DNA of 64,000 bases from Chitinophagaceae bacterium (GTDB taxonomy: Bacteria > Bacteroidota > Bacteroidia > Chitinophagales > Chitinophagaceae), in NCBI GenBank assembly GCA_016719165.1, contig JADKAJ010000002.1:372001-436000 (forward strand), written 5' to 3'. The notes below the pieces were generated by a model, which worked only from the letters and a program-made list of their open reading frames with translations, searched no databases and was not told the origin of the DNA. Shown one piece after another: positions 38,672-46,847 of this stretch. Positions within the stretch are counted from its first letter, which is position 1. Every line of letters begins with the position of its first letter. The position numbers and the translations under genes were made by a program.

Positions 38672-38917
38672 TTATGAATGTAAGGTTTTGTATGCGGAAG
38701 GTACATACGAAAGTTTTAATTTATCGAGTATTGAATCCGGCTTACGGAAAAGACGTATTAGTATGAAACAATTATTTGTACAGCCTCATCCGGACTTACC
38801 TTTGCTAAAATAATTTGTTAGGGTTTTGTATTAAAAGGAACAGGAGTGTCTGATGAAGCGAAACGTATTACCGGTGCATCCGGCAAGTCAAAACATTGTT
38901 CGCCTGTTGCTAAGTTG
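38672..38917. other. Intergenic stretch without a recognisable gene
   Basis: This stretch lies between a minus-strand gene and the remnant at 38918. It should hold the promoter of the minus-strand unit. I see no RNA gene, no strong hairpin and no open frame with homology. A reading in frame with the remnant (VAKLFLF before NRQLQ) suggests that the last bases belong to the decayed serine hydrolase gene. Confidence 0.5.
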
Positions 38918-39007
38918 TTTCTTTTTAACCGCCAGTTACAAAAAACTGATCATGGTGCTATGGTGGAATATTACAGGCCATTGACATACCAGGCAATCAA
39001 TGATTGA
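38918..39007 (+). pseudogene. 3' remnant of a beta-lactamase-fold serine hydrolase
   Basis: Read in one frame, this segment gives FLFNRQLQKTDHGAMVEYY then RPLTYQAIND and a stop. It aligns end to end with the C-terminus of the serine hydrolase at 35809-37089 (MLFYRQLQNTTKGEVVEKF then RALTYAAIND, stop). The last 14 bases, including the stop, are the same (atcaatgattgat). No body or start of such a gene precedes it, so it is the tail of a lost duplicate, perhaps cut when the two minus-strand genes arrived. Confidence 0.85.
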
Positions 39008-39026
39008 TACCGTTCTATAACCGATC

Positions 39027-40808
39027 ATGAAAATTCTGTGGACATACCTGAAACCTTTTCAATGGTGGATAATACTTGCCCTCACCCTTGCAGGTATTGC
39101 ACAAATACTCTCTCTCTATGATCCTGTTATATTCGGAAAGATCATTGACAATTATGCATTAAATCCCGGTAACAAAACGGAAGATGAATTAGTTAAAGGA
39201 GTTTCCTTCTGGCTTGGTATAGCAATTGCCATTGCTTTGGCAGCCAGGTTAGTGATGGTCTTCAAAGATTATGTGATACGGCTGATCGTTCAACGTTTTG
39301 GTATGCAGATATTCAATGATGGCTTGCGGCAAACATTACGATTACCCTACCAGGATTTTGAGGACCAGAGTAGTGGTGAAATTCTTTCTATACTCCAGAA
39401 AGTAAGAACCGATACAGAACGGTTTATTACGAACTTCATCAATATTCTGTTCTCTTCTTTCGTTGGCATTGGTTTTCTTATCTGGTATGCTGTAACCAAA
39501 CACTGGGCATTGATCCCTGTTTTTTTAATTGGCGTTGTACTACTCGGCGGATTAACCAGCATTCTCAGCCGTTCTATAAAAGTATTACAACGTTCACTCG
39601 TCCGGCAAAACAGGCAGATGAGTGGTACGATAACAGAATCATTACGCAATATTGAACTGGTAAAAAGCCTGGGGCTTACTTATCCTGAAATCAGAAGGCT
39701 AAAGCAACATACCAGGGATATTTATGACCTTGAAATGAAGAAAGTGAAAAAAGTACGGACACTTACTTTTTTCCAGGGAGCTATCCTATCTTTTCTTAAA
39801 CAGTCCATACTTTTTATTTTACTATGGCTCATTTTCCGAAAAGTATTATCACCGGGTGAATTAATTTCCATGCAATTTATTTCTTCGGGAATCATTGGCC
39901 CGTTGCAGGACCTTGGTAGTATTATTCTCTCGTATCGTGAAGCAGAAGCTTCCTTACAATTATTTAATGAGTTGATGCAAAAAGAACCAGAGTATCGCCC
40001 CGAAGAACCAATAGATGTAGGAGAGATTGAACATCTCAGCTTTAAAAATGTCACATTCCATCATCGTAACGCTACTACGAATGCACTCGAAAATATTTCT
40101 TTTGAAGCTGGTATCGGCGACACCATCGCTTTTGTAGGCCCTTCCGGTTCCGGCAAATCAACATTGGTAAAATTATTGGTTGGTCTTTACACTCCCGTTA
40201 CCGGTGATATTCTATACGACAATATTTCCTCCCGTGACATCCGTTACAACCGGATGAGAAGGCAATTGGGTTTTGTAACACAAGACACACAATTATTTTC
40301 CGGTACTATACGGGATAATATGAAGTTTGTAAAACCAGATGCTACAGATGAAGAAATAAATGCAGCATTAAAACAGGCTTCTGCCTCCAATATTGTATAC
40401 AGTAATGGCAGGGGATTAGATACAGTGTTGGGTGAAGGGGGCAGAAAAGTTTCCGGCGGTGAAAAACAACGTCTCTCTATCGCAAGAGCATTGCTTCGAA
40501 AACCACGGCTGTTGATTTTTGATGAAGCTACTTCTGCATTAGATTCTTTAACAGAAGAACAAATTACAGCAACCGTCAAAGAAATTTCTGCATTAAAACA
40601 ACAAATCACTATTCTGATTGCACACCGCCTTTCTACTATCATGCATGCCGACATTATTTATGTATTGGAAAAAGGAAAAATTGTTGAACAGGGCACCCAT
40701 GATGAACTGGTGGATAAAAAAGGATTGTACTACGCCATGTGGCGGCAGCAAATTGGTGAAAGAAAATCTTTTATCGCCAGTAAGACAACCGACCAAACCA
40801 GTGAATAA
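39027..40808 (+). CDS. ABC exporter, fused membrane and ATPase domains
   Basis: This 593-residue half-transporter joins a type I exporter membrane domain (about residues 15-310, five or six helices beginning WWIILALTLAGIAQIL) to an ATPase with Walker A GPSGSGKST, signature VSGGEKQRLSIARALL, Walker B LLIFDEATSALDS and the H-loop histidine in IAHRLSTI. It would work as a homodimer or with an unlinked partner to export a lipid, peptide or drug. Neighbours do not reveal the substrate. The gene ends directly against the stop of the convergent gene on the other strand, with no bases between them. Confidence 0.94.
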   Translation: MKILWTYLKPFQWWIILALTLAGIAQILSLYDPVIFGKIIDNYALNPGNKTEDELVKGVSFWLGIAIAIALAARLVMVFKDYVIRLIVQRFGMQIFNDGLRQTLRLPYQDFEDQSSGEILSILQKVRTDTERFITNFINILFSSFVGIGFLIWYAVTKHWALIPVFLIGVVLLGGLTSILSRSIKVLQRSLVRQNRQMSGTITESLRNIELVKSLGLTYPEIRRLKQHTRDIYDLEMKKVKKVRTLTFFQGAILSFLKQSILFILLWLIFRKVLSPGELISMQFISSGIIGPLQDLGSIILSYREAEASLQLFNELMQKEPEYRPEEPIDVGEIEHLSFKNVTFHHRNATTNALENISFEAGIGDTIAFVGPSGSGKSTLVKLLVGLYTPVTGDILYDNISSRDIRYNRMRRQLGFVTQDTQLFSGTIRDNMKFVKPDATDEEINAALKQASASNIVYSNGRGLDTVLGEGGRKVSGGEKQRLSIARALLRKPRLLIFDEATSALDSLTEEQITATVKEISALKQQITILIAHRLSTIMHADIIYVLEKGKIVEQGTHDELVDKKGLYYAMWRQQIGERKSFIASKTTDQTSE

Positions 40809-41105
40809 TTACATTACCTGCTTCATTATTTCTCTTTCCGAATAACGTATCAGGGCTTTGAATTTTTCATACCAGTCTTTCCAGCCGGTGCCACCAAGTT
40901 CTTTTTTCAGATCGGTTTCATAATCGGCTAAAGTGGCATACGGTAATTCAATGATGAGACGGTAGCCTTCCCCGGTAAAATCGGTAAGGATGCGGCTTCC
41001 CGATGGTTGCAATAGTAAATGTTTTTGCATGCCTTCATCAATCAGTGTTTTGGCTTCGCGGTAGCGGCCAAACTGCAAGTGGAAAATTTCACGGACAATG
41101 TACAT
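40809..41105 (-). CDS. Small protein, likely dimeric alpha/beta-barrel (NIPSNAP-like)
   Basis: The 98-residue protein MYIVREIFHLQFGRYREAK has the strand-helix-strand order of the dimeric alpha/beta-barrel superfamily: an opening strand ending in a histidine-containing turn, a long helix with YREAKTLIDEG, then SRILTDFTGEGYRLIIELPY and a second helix ending in KFKALIRYSEREI. NIPSNAP and antibiotic-monooxygenase-like proteins share this build. No catalytic residues are evident. It is convergent with the ABC exporter and lies 10 bases downstream of a serine hydrolase on its own strand, so it probably shares that transcript. Confidence 0.72.
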   Translation of the reverse strand: MYIVREIFHLQFGRYREAKTLIDEGMQKHLLLQPSGSRILTDFTGEGYRLIIELPYATLADYETDLKKELGGTGWKDWYEKFKALIRYSEREIMKQVM

Positions 41106-41115
41106 AACAGTTGCT

Positions 41116-42711
41116 TTAAGGTGATAGAATCTTTTCTTTCGGCAATTCCCTGATATGATACTCTTGTATCAGTGGCGGATTTTCGGGTGATAAAGTGAAA
41201 TATATTTCAATGTCTGTTTTCTCTCCCTGCAAAATAAAGGAACCCCGTAACTGGTTCTCCGGTTTCATTTCTTTTATCGCAATGATCTTTCCGGCTTTCG
41301 TGTACAGGTCTCTTGCATGCTTCTTCAACGTGTCAATGGTGTAGTCAGGAAAGAAATTCTCTGCAAAGATCCCAGTTTGTTCTGCATTGTTCCAGTCGGG
41401 TAATAATTTTACCAACTCATTTTTTCTTTTCTCCAGTATAGCCGATGGCGGAAGCTGGCTGGGTTTCAAGCCTGCCAATTTGATCAGTGTGTCAAGTACC
41501 CGTAAATTGACAGTACCAAACGGTGAATACGTACGGTTCGCAAACGCCACCACCCCGATTCCATATTCAGGCATGATGCGCCACTGACTGCCAAAACCCG
41601 GCAAGCCACCACTGTGAGAAATATATGTTTTGCCATCACAATCTTTCGTCCATCCCAACCCATAACAATAAGCGGATGTAACAGCACAAATTCTTCCATC
41701 AGGATATTTGAAATTGGGATTAAACCCATTCCACCTCCACGGGTGATGCATTTCCCTGACAGCGCTTCTTTTTACCGGGCCTTTTTCTGCAGCATTGGAA
41801 GGAGGCCAAGCTGATAAATGAAAAGCCACATATTTTGCAAATTCATCAATGGAAGTGATCATACTGCCCATCGCTCCCCAACTGCCATCCGGTGTATCAT
41901 GTAATAATTGCTCTTCATTCCAGTTGTTATTCAGCCAGCGGTAACCATGTGCCAGTTTATCTGCCGGTACATTACCATATTCCCATTCGGCATTTTTCAT
42001 GCCCAGCGGTTCCCAGATATTTTCTTTGATATAATCCTGGTAGCGTTTACCCGAAATAGTAGTGATGATCTTTCCCAACAAGGCGAAACCAAGGTTGCTG
42101 TATTCAAAAGCAATACCCGGAGGATTGGAAAAGGAGATCTGTTTGCCGATAAATTCCATCAGCTCTTTATCTGTATCCGCCAGCTGACGATCACCCCACG
42201 GATTGTCTTCCGGAAACCCTGCCCCATGTGTCAGTAAATGACGAATAGTGATATGCGGGGCATCAGCTGTCGGGTACTTTATATTTTTCAATTCAGGAAT
42301 ATAGAAATAAGCCGGATTATCGAGTTCCAGTTTTCCTTCATCTCTTAATTTCAAAATAGCCATCGCTGTAAAGCTTTTGCTCATCGAAGCGATACGAAAC
42401 ATAGAGGAAGAAGTGACAGGTATCTTTTTTTCAATATCTGTATACCCATAACTGTTTTTATAGATCAGTTGTCCGTCTGCTACAATACCAAATGAAATAC
42501 CAGGGAAATGATTCTCTGCGGCATGTTTTTTATAAATACTGTCAATAACCGGCAATGCCAGTTTTATTTTTTCCATTCGCTCAGCATCATTAAATACAGC
42601 CGGGTGATACAAGGAATCAAATTGAACCGCTGTAATTTTCTCTACCTGCTTACTTTGTTTACAGGAAAAGAGAAAACTGGCTGCTAAAAAAAAGATCAGA
42701 AAATATTTCAT
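41116..42711 (-). CDS. Serine hydrolase lipoprotein, beta-lactamase fold with C-terminal extension
   Basis: The N-terminus is a lipoprotein signal (MKYFLIFFLAASFLFSC, acylated Cys17). The catalytic domain shows Ser109 and Lys112 in IASMSKSFTAMAIL, YSN in FEYSNLGFALLG and a late HSGGLPGFG segment in place of the KTG box. About 110 further residues follow (from LKPSQLPPSAIL), a C-terminal extension common in Bacteroidota members of the family. The product is likely anchored in an envelope membrane and hydrolyses peptides or esters. It is the third intact member of the fold in the window and is not closely similar to the other two. Confidence 0.9.
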   Translation of the reverse strand: MKYFLIFFLAASFLFSCKQSKQVEKITAVQFDSLYHPAVFNDAERMEKIKLALPVIDSIYKKHAAENHFPGISFGIVADGQLIYKNSYGYTDIEKKIPVTSSSMFRIASMSKSFTAMAILKLRDEGKLELDNPAYFYIPELKNIKYPTADAPHITIRHLLTHGAGFPEDNPWGDRQLADTDKELMEFIGKQISFSNPPGIAFEYSNLGFALLGKIITTISGKRYQDYIKENIWEPLGMKNAEWEYGNVPADKLAHGYRWLNNNWNEEQLLHDTPDGSWGAMGSMITSIDEFAKYVAFHLSAWPPSNAAEKGPVKRSAVREMHHPWRWNGFNPNFKYPDGRICAVTSAYCYGLGWTKDCDGKTYISHSGGLPGFGSQWRIMPEYGIGVVAFANRTYSPFGTVNLRVLDTLIKLAGLKPSQLPPSAILEKRKNELVKLLPDWNNAEQTGIFAENFFPDYTIDTLKKHARDLYTKAGKIIAIKEMKPENQLRGSFILQGEKTDIEIYFTLSPENPPLIQEYHIRELPKEKILSP

Positions 42712-42740
42712 ATGCCTGGTCAGTATTATTTCTATTATAA

Positions 42741-44732
42741 CTAAAATCCCTTTTTCTCACCAATATATTTTTCAAACCATTCCACATTCGTCTGCATGGT
42801 TTTCAGTACCATCCTCGGCTCCTGCGGACCATGCTGTTGCCTTGGCAAAGCCAGTAAACGTACCGGCACATTTCTTCTTTTCAAGGCATTATAAAACATC
42901 ACAGCATTGCTGAACGGCACTCTTGCATCAGCCTCTCCATGTTGCAGCATTACCGGTGTTTTCACATGCTGAACATAGCGTAGCGGTGAATGGGCATCAT
43001 ATTTACTCCAGTCATCCCACGGATTGGCTTTGAAATAGGATGGTAAAAATCCTTCGATGTCGTCAGTAAGATTTTGGTGGGCAAGATCAACTACCGGGGC
43101 TCCGATAGAAGCTACTTTAAACCGATCGGTATGTCCAACGATCCAGCTGCTCATAAAGCCACCATAGCTCCAGCCCATCACTCCCATTTTAGTTTCATCG
43201 GCCACTCCCATTTTTATTACATGATCCACTCCTGCCATCAGGTCTTCATAATCTTTACCTCCCCAATCCGCCCGGTTGGCCATCCTGAATTCAGTACCAT
43301 AACCGGAGGAACCTCTTGGATTAGGCCGCAGCACAGCATAACCCGCTTCAGCAAATGCTGCAATGGGATAAGCACCCTGGTTACCAGCAATACATGCCTG
43401 TGCAAACACACCTGCCGGTCCTCCATGTACATTTAATACAAAAGGAACTTTTTGCCCTGATTTATAATTAACAGGGTACGTAAGCAGGCCTTCGATCTCT
43501 TTGCCATCCTTGCTTTTCCATTTTACCACTTCGGTCTTCGGTAAAAATTTGTTTGTATATGCGGCATTAATATCCGTAATTTTTGCCGGGGAAAAATTAC
43601 CAAGGGGGCTGATATAAGCTTCCGGAAGCGTAGAAAGATTTTGTAATGTAAACCCGATATGTGTTCCGGATGAATTAAGTGTAAGGCCGCCAATCAGATC
43701 TTTCGATCCTTTATTCCATTCCGAAATTGATTTTCCATCTGCACTTAAAATATAAACACTGGAGAGGGTCCGGTTAGCTTCGTTCCATAAAACATTTTTA
43801 CCATCCGGTGTCCAGCCGATGATACCACCATTCTCATCAGGTGTGGCTTTCAGTCTCCATGATTTTCCATCTGCCAATGAATATATTTTGGCATGACGTG
43901 GTCCTGACCAATCAACCGGATCTGCCGTACAATAGTAAACAATGAGGTTCCCGTCGGGGCTGAATTGAGGATTTGTTTCACCGGCCTTTGAATTTGCAAT
44001 TGATTTGATTGTGCCGCTTTCGATATCTACTAATGAAATATCGCTGTACACATTATCATTTACTTCGGGTGATTTACCATGGCTATAAGCAATGCTCTTT
44101 CCGCCGGGACTCCAGTCAAACGCATTGATGTTATAATTTTCTGTAGTAATTTTTTTCTGTACATATTTACCGGCAGTGTCTTTCTTTTCCAGCCATAAAA
44201 TATACAGCCGGTTTTGTTTTACTTGTTCATCCATAAAATACCAATCGTTCTTTGCCTTCTTATCCTTCTCTTCGTTTGTTTCCGCCGCATCCGGCATGGT
44301 AAAGGCGATCATCTTTCCATCATCACTCCATTGATAATTTCCGACACCTGTCTTAACATCAGTGACCTTTTCCGCCTCCCCACCACCGACCGGCAGGATG
44401 TATAAATTATTCTTGCTGTCTCGGGAAGAAGTAAAAGCGATCCGTTTACCATCAGGGCTCCATTTAGGATTGGCAGAATTCTTATCGCCTTTGGTCAGTT
44501 GTATAGCATTATTGCCATCCGCATTACACAACCAGACCTGGTTTACATACTCACTGCGGTCATCCGTCATCATGGCCTCACGGACTGTATAAAGTACTTT
44601 CATTCCATCCGGCGAAGGGACAACTGCTGTTATATTTTTAATTTTCAAACATTGTTCGGGGCTCCAGTTCGGTTGAGCAGATAAGTTATATACCAGTACT
44701 AAAGAAATGAGGGTAATTAATGATCTTTTCAT
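42741..44732 (-). CDS. Prolyl oligopeptidase-family (S9) serine peptidase, exported
   Basis: From the chosen ATG the protein starts MKRSLITLISLVLVYNLSAQ, a good signal peptide; an ATG eight codons earlier (44756) would bury it. Residues to about 390 form a WD40/TolB-like propeller with repeats such as NPKWSPDGKRIAFTSS. The C-terminal part is an alpha/beta hydrolase with nucleophile in GWSYGGFMSSW, Asp in HGEADARVPF and His in RQQHGPQEPR. Such enzymes cut short peptides, often dipeptides, in the periplasm. It lies 29 bases upstream of the serine hydrolase lipoprotein on the same strand, so these secreted hydrolases may be co-expressed. Confidence 0.93.
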   Translation of the reverse strand: MKRSLITLISLVLVYNLSAQPNWSPEQCLKIKNITAVVPSPDGMKVLYTVREAMMTDDRSEYVNQVWLCNADGNNAIQLTKGDKNSANPKWSPDGKRIAFTSSRDSKNNLYILPVGGGEAEKVTDVKTGVGNYQWSDDGKMIAFTMPDAAETNEEKDKKAKNDWYFMDEQVKQNRLYILWLEKKDTAGKYVQKKITTENYNINAFDWSPGGKSIAYSHGKSPEVNDNVYSDISLVDIESGTIKSIANSKAGETNPQFSPDGNLIVYYCTADPVDWSGPRHAKIYSLADGKSWRLKATPDENGGIIGWTPDGKNVLWNEANRTLSSVYILSADGKSISEWNKGSKDLIGGLTLNSSGTHIGFTLQNLSTLPEAYISPLGNFSPAKITDINAAYTNKFLPKTEVVKWKSKDGKEIEGLLTYPVNYKSGQKVPFVLNVHGGPAGVFAQACIAGNQGAYPIAAFAEAGYAVLRPNPRGSSGYGTEFRMANRADWGGKDYEDLMAGVDHVIKMGVADETKMGVMGWSYGGFMSSWIVGHTDRFKVASIGAPVVDLAHQNLTDDIEGFLPSYFKANPWDDWSKYDAHSPLRYVQHVKTPVMLQHGEADARVPFSNAVMFYNALKRRNVPVRLLALPRQQHGPQEPRMVLKTMQTNVEWFEKYIGEKKGF

Positions 44733-44859
44733 AAAAGCAATTTTAAATGGAGACATATTAAATTATATAGTAGTATTATAAAACCTAATTTAATTCATTC
44801 TCCTGGTATCTGGATGTTGACCTTTCATTTTGAACGATCCCAAAAAATCGCTTTGCCTT

Positions 44860-46200
44860 TTATATTGACATAACGTCTTTCGTATTTGCTTTCCGCATCG
44901 GTTGCTTTTTCCAATAGGTGAGGCTGCGCCAGGCCCATTCCAGCGGACCAAAACGGAAAAACCGTAACCAGAGATGGCTCCAGATAATTTGAAGCAGCCA
45001 GGTAGCTCCCACTACATAATAGATCTGGTAACGTTCCAGCTTGCCGAAATATCCAAACCCAATTCCATAGAAGAATAATCCAACCAGTAAGGATTGCATC
45101 AGGTAGTTGGTAAAGGCCATCTGCCCCACCGGCCGCATCAGGTTGAAGAACCAGTTACACCAACCTGATTTATACAATAACATGACCAATCCAAAAATAC
45201 CAACAGCCCGGAAGGTTCTTGAAATTTGATAAAATTCAAACTTTACATGTTTTGTATACTCGAAAAAATTGAAATTATAATCAATCATCGGTTTCAACCG
45301 TAACCAGGACAATACCAATCCACCTCCTAATCCTGCAATAAATAAAAACCAGTAAGTTTTTACAGGAGCCTGCCCGGTTAATATTCCTGATTTATAAAAG
45401 GCCATTCCCAGGAACATGAATATGAGAATATCCCACAAACCGAAATAGAGATACTTCACTTCAGAATTATAGCTCCGCTCACTCTGGTATTCATAAAAGC
45501 CGGCATAATCACCCCGTACTTTATCCAGGCTTTTTTGCATTGATTTTTTCTTTCCCTCCGGTGATGTTTTTTCTTTAAATCCTGTCATCTCCTGTAACTG
45601 GTCCTTTTGAATTTCGGTTAGTTTTGTTTGCGTAGTATCCATCTTTGCAATCATCTCACCCCGGGTTATTACTTTTTTATCGCGGTAAAAATCCACATTG
45701 TCCCTTACCGTCTGTAATACCAGGCAAACAGCTGCAGCAATAAGTAATTTCTTAACCGGGAGCCGGCGAAAGGCAAATAAGATCATACCGCAGCAGGCAT
45801 AATGGAATAATACATCCCAGAACCACAACAAAACAAACGCATTGAACAAGCCAAAAGCCAATAACCATAACTGGCGGCGGAAGAAATAATCGGCTGGCCA
45901 CAATCCGTCTGTCTTATTTTCCAGGCGGCTGATAAATAAGACCATACCGGCACCAAATAACATAGAGAACAGGGCCCGTTGACTGCCTTCCAGGAACCAA
46001 TCAACAAAATACCATGTTTTAAAGTTGATAGTACCCATTTCGTTCATCAGCGTTGGATCCCCGTACGCCGGTGAGGGTAGTGCAAAGCCCGGGATGTTCA
46101 TTAATAAAATGCCGAGGATGGCAATTCCTCTTAATGCATCCAGGATAACAATACGTTCAGATTGAGAAATAGGCGCAGCTAGTTTGGTGGTGGTTGACAT
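44860..46200 (-). CDS. DUF418 domain membrane protein
   Basis: The protein of 446 residues has about ten hydrophobic segments. Its N-terminus shows ERIVILDALRGIAILGILLMNI, the family hallmark, also seen in acyltransferase-3-like proteins, and the C-terminal half (MAFTNYLMQSLLVGLFFYG, FGPLEWAWRSLTYWKKQPM) matches DUF418. Members are inner-membrane proteins of unclear role, sometimes linked to surface modification. An insertion of about 60 charged residues between membrane segments (TQTKLTEIQKDQLQEMTGF) is seen in the Bacteroidota branch. It is separated from neighbours by 100 bases or more on both sides and is probably its own unit. Confidence 0.9.
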   Translation of the reverse strand: MSTTTKLAAPISQSERIVILDALRGIAILGILLMNIPGFALPSPAYGDPTLMNEMGTINFKTWYFVDWFLEGSQRALFSMLFGAGMVLFISRLENKTDGLWPADYFFRRQLWLLAFGLFNAFVLLWFWDVLFHYACCGMILFAFRRLPVKKLLIAAAVCLVLQTVRDNVDFYRDKKVITRGEMIAKMDTTQTKLTEIQKDQLQEMTGFKEKTSPEGKKKSMQKSLDKVRGDYAGFYEYQSERSYNSEVKYLYFGLWDILIFMFLGMAFYKSGILTGQAPVKTYWFLFIAGLGGGLVLSWLRLKPMIDYNFNFFEYTKHVKFEFYQISRTFRAVGIFGLVMLLYKSGWCNWFFNLMRPVGQMAFTNYLMQSLLVGLFFYGIGFGYFGKLERYQIYYVVGATWLLQIIWSHLWLRFFRFGPLEWAWRSLTYWKKQPMRKANTKDVMSI

Positions 46201-46327
46201 GTTGGTTCTTTGTTTACAGGTTACACTAAATGGCAGGAATAAAGCAGCTTACGCAGGGGGAATAAGAAATTAAGATATGCTTTTATGTATGGATTGCAAA
46301 AAAGTAAACAGAAAAGGAAGAGAAAAA

Positions 46328-46846
46328 TTAAATTTTTACTTCTGTATCATCAAAAATCCAGGGTTTGGAATTCACTGTAAACGCACAGCCGGGCAATAGT
46401 GCTTTTAATTGGAGCATTTTTTCTTTAATAATTTCCACATCATCGGCAGAAAACATGAGTTCCTTTAAGTTTGGGAGATTGTTTAATTGCAATAGCCCAT
46501 CAATAGTGATAGCAGTAGATTTCAAATGCAGGAAAACAAGGTTAGTTAATTTATTCAGGTCTGCTATACAACCATTATCAAGGTTACGACATTGCTTTGC
46601 TCTTAACTCATTTACATACTCAAGCCTGGTCAGCAGTTTGATGCTTTCATTCGTAATTTCTGTTTCATTAAGGTCCAGCATATTTACGCCTTTCACTTTT
46701 GTCATGATATAGGCGAATGCATCATCATCCAAATCATCAAACGGTCGCAGGTCAAGCTGATGATAATAGGGCTCCATACTTTCGGCAAGCTTGCCATAGC
46801 GGCGTTTTAGTTCTTTCTCTACTTTTAGTTCTTTACTTCTCCGCAT
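46328..46846 (-). CDS. Small leucine-rich-repeat-like protein
   Basis: The 172-residue product has no signal peptide. Its middle shows about four irregular leucine-rich repeats, for example VNMLDLNETEITNESIKLL, LTNLVFLHLKSTAITIDGLL and LPNLKELMFSADD. These suggest a short curved protein-binding surface. It starts 1 base after the stop of the upstream E1 gene, so it is translated from the same message, but no link to the dehydrogenase complex is known to me. It could be a domain of a larger family of F-box-like or LRR proteins; its partner is unknown. Confidence 0.7.
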   Translation of the reverse strand: MRRSKELKVEKELKRRYGKLAESMEPYYHQLDLRPFDDLDDDAFAYIMTKVKGVNMLDLNETEITNESIKLLTRLEYVNELRAKQCRNLDNGCIADLNKLTNLVFLHLKSTAITIDGLLQLNNLPNLKELMFSADDVEIIKEKMLQLKALLPGCAFTVNSKPWIFDDTEVKI

Positions 46847-46847
46847 A

